Source: Clostridia bacterium (lineage in GTDB: Bacteria; Bacillota_A; Clostridia; Christensenellales; Aristaeellaceae). From it: DNA of 6,506 nt. The stretch spans positions 1-6,506 of the forward strand of contig JAFRJF010000215.1 in the NCBI GenBank assembly GCA_017432405.1, in the 5' to 3' direction. Positions within the stretch are counted from its first letter, which is position 1. Every line of letters begins with the position of its first letter. The notes beneath the pieces are model-generated. The model saw only the letters and a list, made by a program, of their open reading frames with translations. It searched no databases and was not told where the DNA came from. Below are positions 4,538 through 6,506 of the stretch, in pieces. The translations under genes were made by a program, and so were the position numbers.

Positions 4538-4918
4538 ATGACCTTCAAGGACTTATCTACGGGCCTGCAGCACATCGGCCTGCCCACCAACGACATTGAG
4601 GGAACGATTCGCTTCTACGAGGCCCTGGGCTTCGAGGTGGCCTTTCGCACGAACAACAAGGGCGAGGAGGTCGCCTTCCTGAGGCTGGGGGACCTGACCA
4701 TTGAGACCTACCAGAACTTCCGGGCGGCTCAGGTCAACGGCGCCTGGGACCACGTGGCCATCAACGTGACCGACGTGGCCGAGGCCCGTCGGCTTGCCGA
4801 CACATTGGGCCTCGAGGTGATCGAGGAGGGCGAGCTGCCCTTCTGGGACAACGGCGTGAAGTACTTCACGGTCCTGGGCCCGAACCGGGAAAAGGTGGAA
4901 TTCAATCAATACCTGTAA
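4538..4918 (+). CDS. VOC family (glyoxalase/bleomycin-resistance fold) protein
   Basis: A complete 126-residue protein with two beta-alpha-beta-beta-beta modules, typical of the vicinal oxygen chelate superfamily. The usual metal ligands can be placed: His12 (LQHIGLPT), Glu56 (LTIETYQ), His72 (WDHVAINV) and Glu121 (KVEFNQYL). NDIEGTIRFYEALGFEV in the first module and DVAEARRLADTLGLEV in the second mark the paired helices. This ligand pattern fits glyoxalase I, but also epimerases and dioxygenases of the same fold. The start ATG 4538 has GGGAGGG 8 bases upstream. It lies 21 bases after the ancestral end of hxlB and is most likely in the same operon. A role with methylglyoxal, a formaldehyde adduct or a related carbonyl compound is plausible from context but not shown. 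Confidence 0.87.
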   Translation: MTFKDLSTGLQHIGLPTNDIEGTIRFYEALGFEVAFRTNNKGEEVAFLRLGDLTIETYQNFRAAQVNGAWDHVAINVTDVAEARRLADTLGLEVIEEGELPFWDNGVKYFTVLGPNREKVEFNQYL

Positions 4919-4950
4919 ACGCTCTCACGGATGTAAGGGATGATCTGTCT

Positions 4951-6506
4951 ATGATGTTGAAGCGCATGGGCCGATGGGGCATCGGCATGTTGATCGCTCT
5001 GCTGGCGCTGGCGGCGACCTGGGCCGGACTGGCCGAGGCGTCGCCGGAGGCGCCGGCGGTGAAGCCCCATAACTACATACTGATTATCGACAACAGCAAA
5101 AGCACCTCGGGGCGGCACTCGCTGGGCGGCGCCACGGACCCCAAGGGCCTGCGCTTCGACGCCGCGCAGCTGGTGTACCAGAACGTGGTGTCCGCCGCTG
5201 ACCTGGGCAGCCGGGGCAAGCTGGGCGTGATCGTGTTCTGCGGCCCGAAGAACTGCGTCAGCTACGGCCCGCTGGACATCGACGACCCGGCCCTGGACGA
5301 CAGGATCGGCAAATATCTCAACGCCGCGGCCAACGAAAAGCGCAGGGACGTCTATACCGATATCCGAACGGCCCTGCAGAAGGCCGAGGACATGCGCGCC
5401 GGCTTCGAGGGGGATACCAGCGTCATACTGCTGACGGACGGCGTGAACGACCTGACCAATCGGTCCGATCCCTTCAGCCGTCCCGAGAACATCGAGGCCA
5501 ATAAACAGTCCGCCGAGATCGTGGCGGGGATGCACGGTCAGGGCGCGGACTTCCACGTCATCGCCCTGACCGCCCAGGAGGATGTTGCGAATACCGACGC
5601 CTTCATGGTGTTCATCAACACCCTGGCCGAGGCCGGCGGCGGCGCGGTGGGCGCGGACGGCGAATACGACAACGTGCTGATGGCCACCCAGGCCGACCTG
5701 AACAGCAAGCTGCTGCAGATGCTGATCAAGGCCGAGAGCGCTTCGGAGGAGATACAGACCATCGCGGAATATACCCCTCTGGACACGCCGTTCACCGTGC
5801 CCTACAACGGCATCACCGACGCCACGGTGAACATCACCTTCATGCCCGAGGACAAGCCCCTGCTGGAGCAGGTGGCGCTGGTGGACCCGGCGGGGCAGAG
5901 CCATACCCTGTGGGACAAGGATGGGGCCCACGACGAGGCGCGCATCGCCGTCAGCGAGAGCCGCAGCTACATCATGCTGGACATCATCGAGCCCGAGGCC
6001 GGGGACTGGAATGTGATCGTGACCAGCCGCCTGGGCGGGGGCGACGATTCCCGGGTGATGATCAACGCCGTGGTGCGCTTCAACCACAACCTCCAGGTAA
6101 ACGTGGAGATGGCCGACACCGTGCCGCTGGGCGAATCCACCCGCATCGACGCCTGGTTCCAGGTCTACGACGGCGAACACTTTTCGGACCTGACGGACAG
6201 CGACATCTACGCCCAATCCAAGGCCACGCTGACGATGTTCACCCCCGGCGGCAATAAAAAGACGGTCGCCATGAAGCGGGACGGCGACCGCTACACCGTG
6301 CGCTTCAAGCCCAAGGTGGCCGGCGACTGGAAGGCCGAGGTGAAGGTATCGAACCCCTATGTGCAGCAGACGCTGAACGACATCGGCTTCCACGTGGAAG
6401 CGCCCGTCGTGACGCCCGAGCCGACGCCCGAACCCACGCCCGAGCCCACGGCAGAGCCTGCGCCGGAAGCCACGCCCGAGCCCGAAGCGGAGCCGACGCC
6501 CGAGCC
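4951..6506 (+). CDS. Secreted von Willebrand factor A domain protein (3' partial)
   Basis: At least 518 residues; the frame is open at the window edge. The N-terminus is a clear signal peptide: basic MMLKRMGRWG, hydrophobic core to about residue 27, likely cleavage after AEA (residue 30). A VWA domain follows, with an intact metal-ion-dependent adhesion site: D47-N-S49-K-S51, Thr136 (DVYTDIRTAL) and Asp163 (LLTDGVND). Two probable Ig-like beta-sandwiches follow (about 290-385 and 390-486), each with an AGDW motif near its end (Trp353, Trp460). From residue 488 there is a Pro/Glu tail made of TPEP units. Such a tail often precedes a membrane anchor, which would lie beyond the window. The start is ATG 4951 or 4954, with AAGGGA 10 bases before the first. 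It lies 32 bases after the VOC gene with no visible promoter, so read-through is possible. Adhesion or envelope complex assembly is inferred. Confidence 0.9.
   Translation, partial: MMLKRMGRWGIGMLIALLALAATWAGLAEASPEAPAVKPHNYILIIDNSKSTSGRHSLGGATDPKGLRFDAAQLVYQNVVSAADLGSRGKLGVIVFCGPKNCVSYGPLDIDDPALDDRIGKYLNAAANEKRRDVYTDIRTALQKAEDMRAGFEGDTSVILLTDGVNDLTNRSDPFSRPENIEANKQSAEIVAGMHGQGADFHVIALTAQEDVANTDAFMVFINTLAEAGGGAVGADGEYDNVLMATQADLNSKLLQMLIKAESASEEIQTIAEYTPLDTPFTVPYNGITDATVNITFMPEDKPLLEQVALVDPAGQSHTLWDKDGAHDEARIAVSESRSYIMLDIIEPEAGDWNVIVTSRLGGGDDSRVMINAVVRFNHNLQVNVEMADTVPLGESTRIDAWFQVYDGEHFSDLTDSDIYAQSKATLTMFTPGGNKKTVAMKRDGDRYTVRFKPKVAGDWKAEVKVSNPYVQQTLNDIGFHVEAPVVTPEPTPEPTPEPTAEPAPEATPEPEAEPTPE
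6412..6506 (+). repeat. In-frame TPEP-coding tandem repeat, continues past window
   Basis: Degenerate 12-base units of the form ACGCCCGAGCCC run in the reading frame of the VWA gene up to the window edge and encode TPEP, TAEP and APEA units. It is a coding low-complexity linker, prone to length variation, and assemblies may misjudge its copy number. Confidence 0.85.

Noticed and set aside
4906..6393. Long minus-strand open frame of 495 codons opposite the VWA gene
   Set aside because: The product is a His/Val/Gly/Leu/Gln-rich antisense translation typical of GC-rich genes. The plus strand holds a signal peptide, VWA motifs and Ig-like domains, and the minus frame has no recognisable domain.

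Overview
The window looks like a chromosomal segment of a high-GC member of the Firmicutes, probably a gut-type clostridium. The grounds are strong AGGAGG-type ribosome binding sites, several sigma-A style promoters with 17-bp spacers, hairpin terminators with T-tracts, a surface protein with an MBG/Ig-like repeat, and a ribulose-monophosphate gene pair. No taxonomic marker gene is present, so this placement is an inference.

Layout. Bases 2-589 are the 3' end of a surface-type protein: a long Glu/Pro-rich repeat and one MBG-like beta-sandwich repeat, followed by a strong terminator (604-651). After a gene-free stretch of about 200 bases with its own promoter (788-816) comes a complete beta-lactamase-fold serine hydrolase (856-1974). 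It ends at a long hairpin (1993-2032) that faces a convergent minus-strand unit. That unit is a GNAT-fold protein (2234-2737) and a 59-aa protein (2058-2237) whose start overlaps the GNAT stop. Both lie in an island of about 46% GC, while sampled flanking coding sequence is above 70%. Next on the minus strand is acylphosphatase (2845-3111).

Acylphosphatase and the right-hand operon are transcribed from back-to-back divergent promoters (3137-3165 and 3186-3214). The rightward unit is hxlA (3-hexulose-6-phosphate synthase, 3295-3942), hxlB (6-phospho-3-hexuloisomerase, from 3957, broken by a frameshift near 4431) and a VOC/glyoxalase-fold protein (4538-4918). After 32 bases with no visible promoter comes a secreted von Willebrand factor A protein (4951 to the window edge) with an intact MIDAS motif, Ig-like domains and a Pro/Glu tail.

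How the genes fit together. HxlA joins formaldehyde to ribulose 5-phosphate (or runs in reverse to make pentose phosphate), and HxlB converts the product to fructose 6-phosphate. The VOC protein could handle a related small carbonyl compound, but its substrate cannot be read from the sequence. The GNAT/59-aa pair is the least understood part and the best candidate here for an undescribed two-gene module. The hxlB frameshift is either a real lesion or a one-base sequence error.
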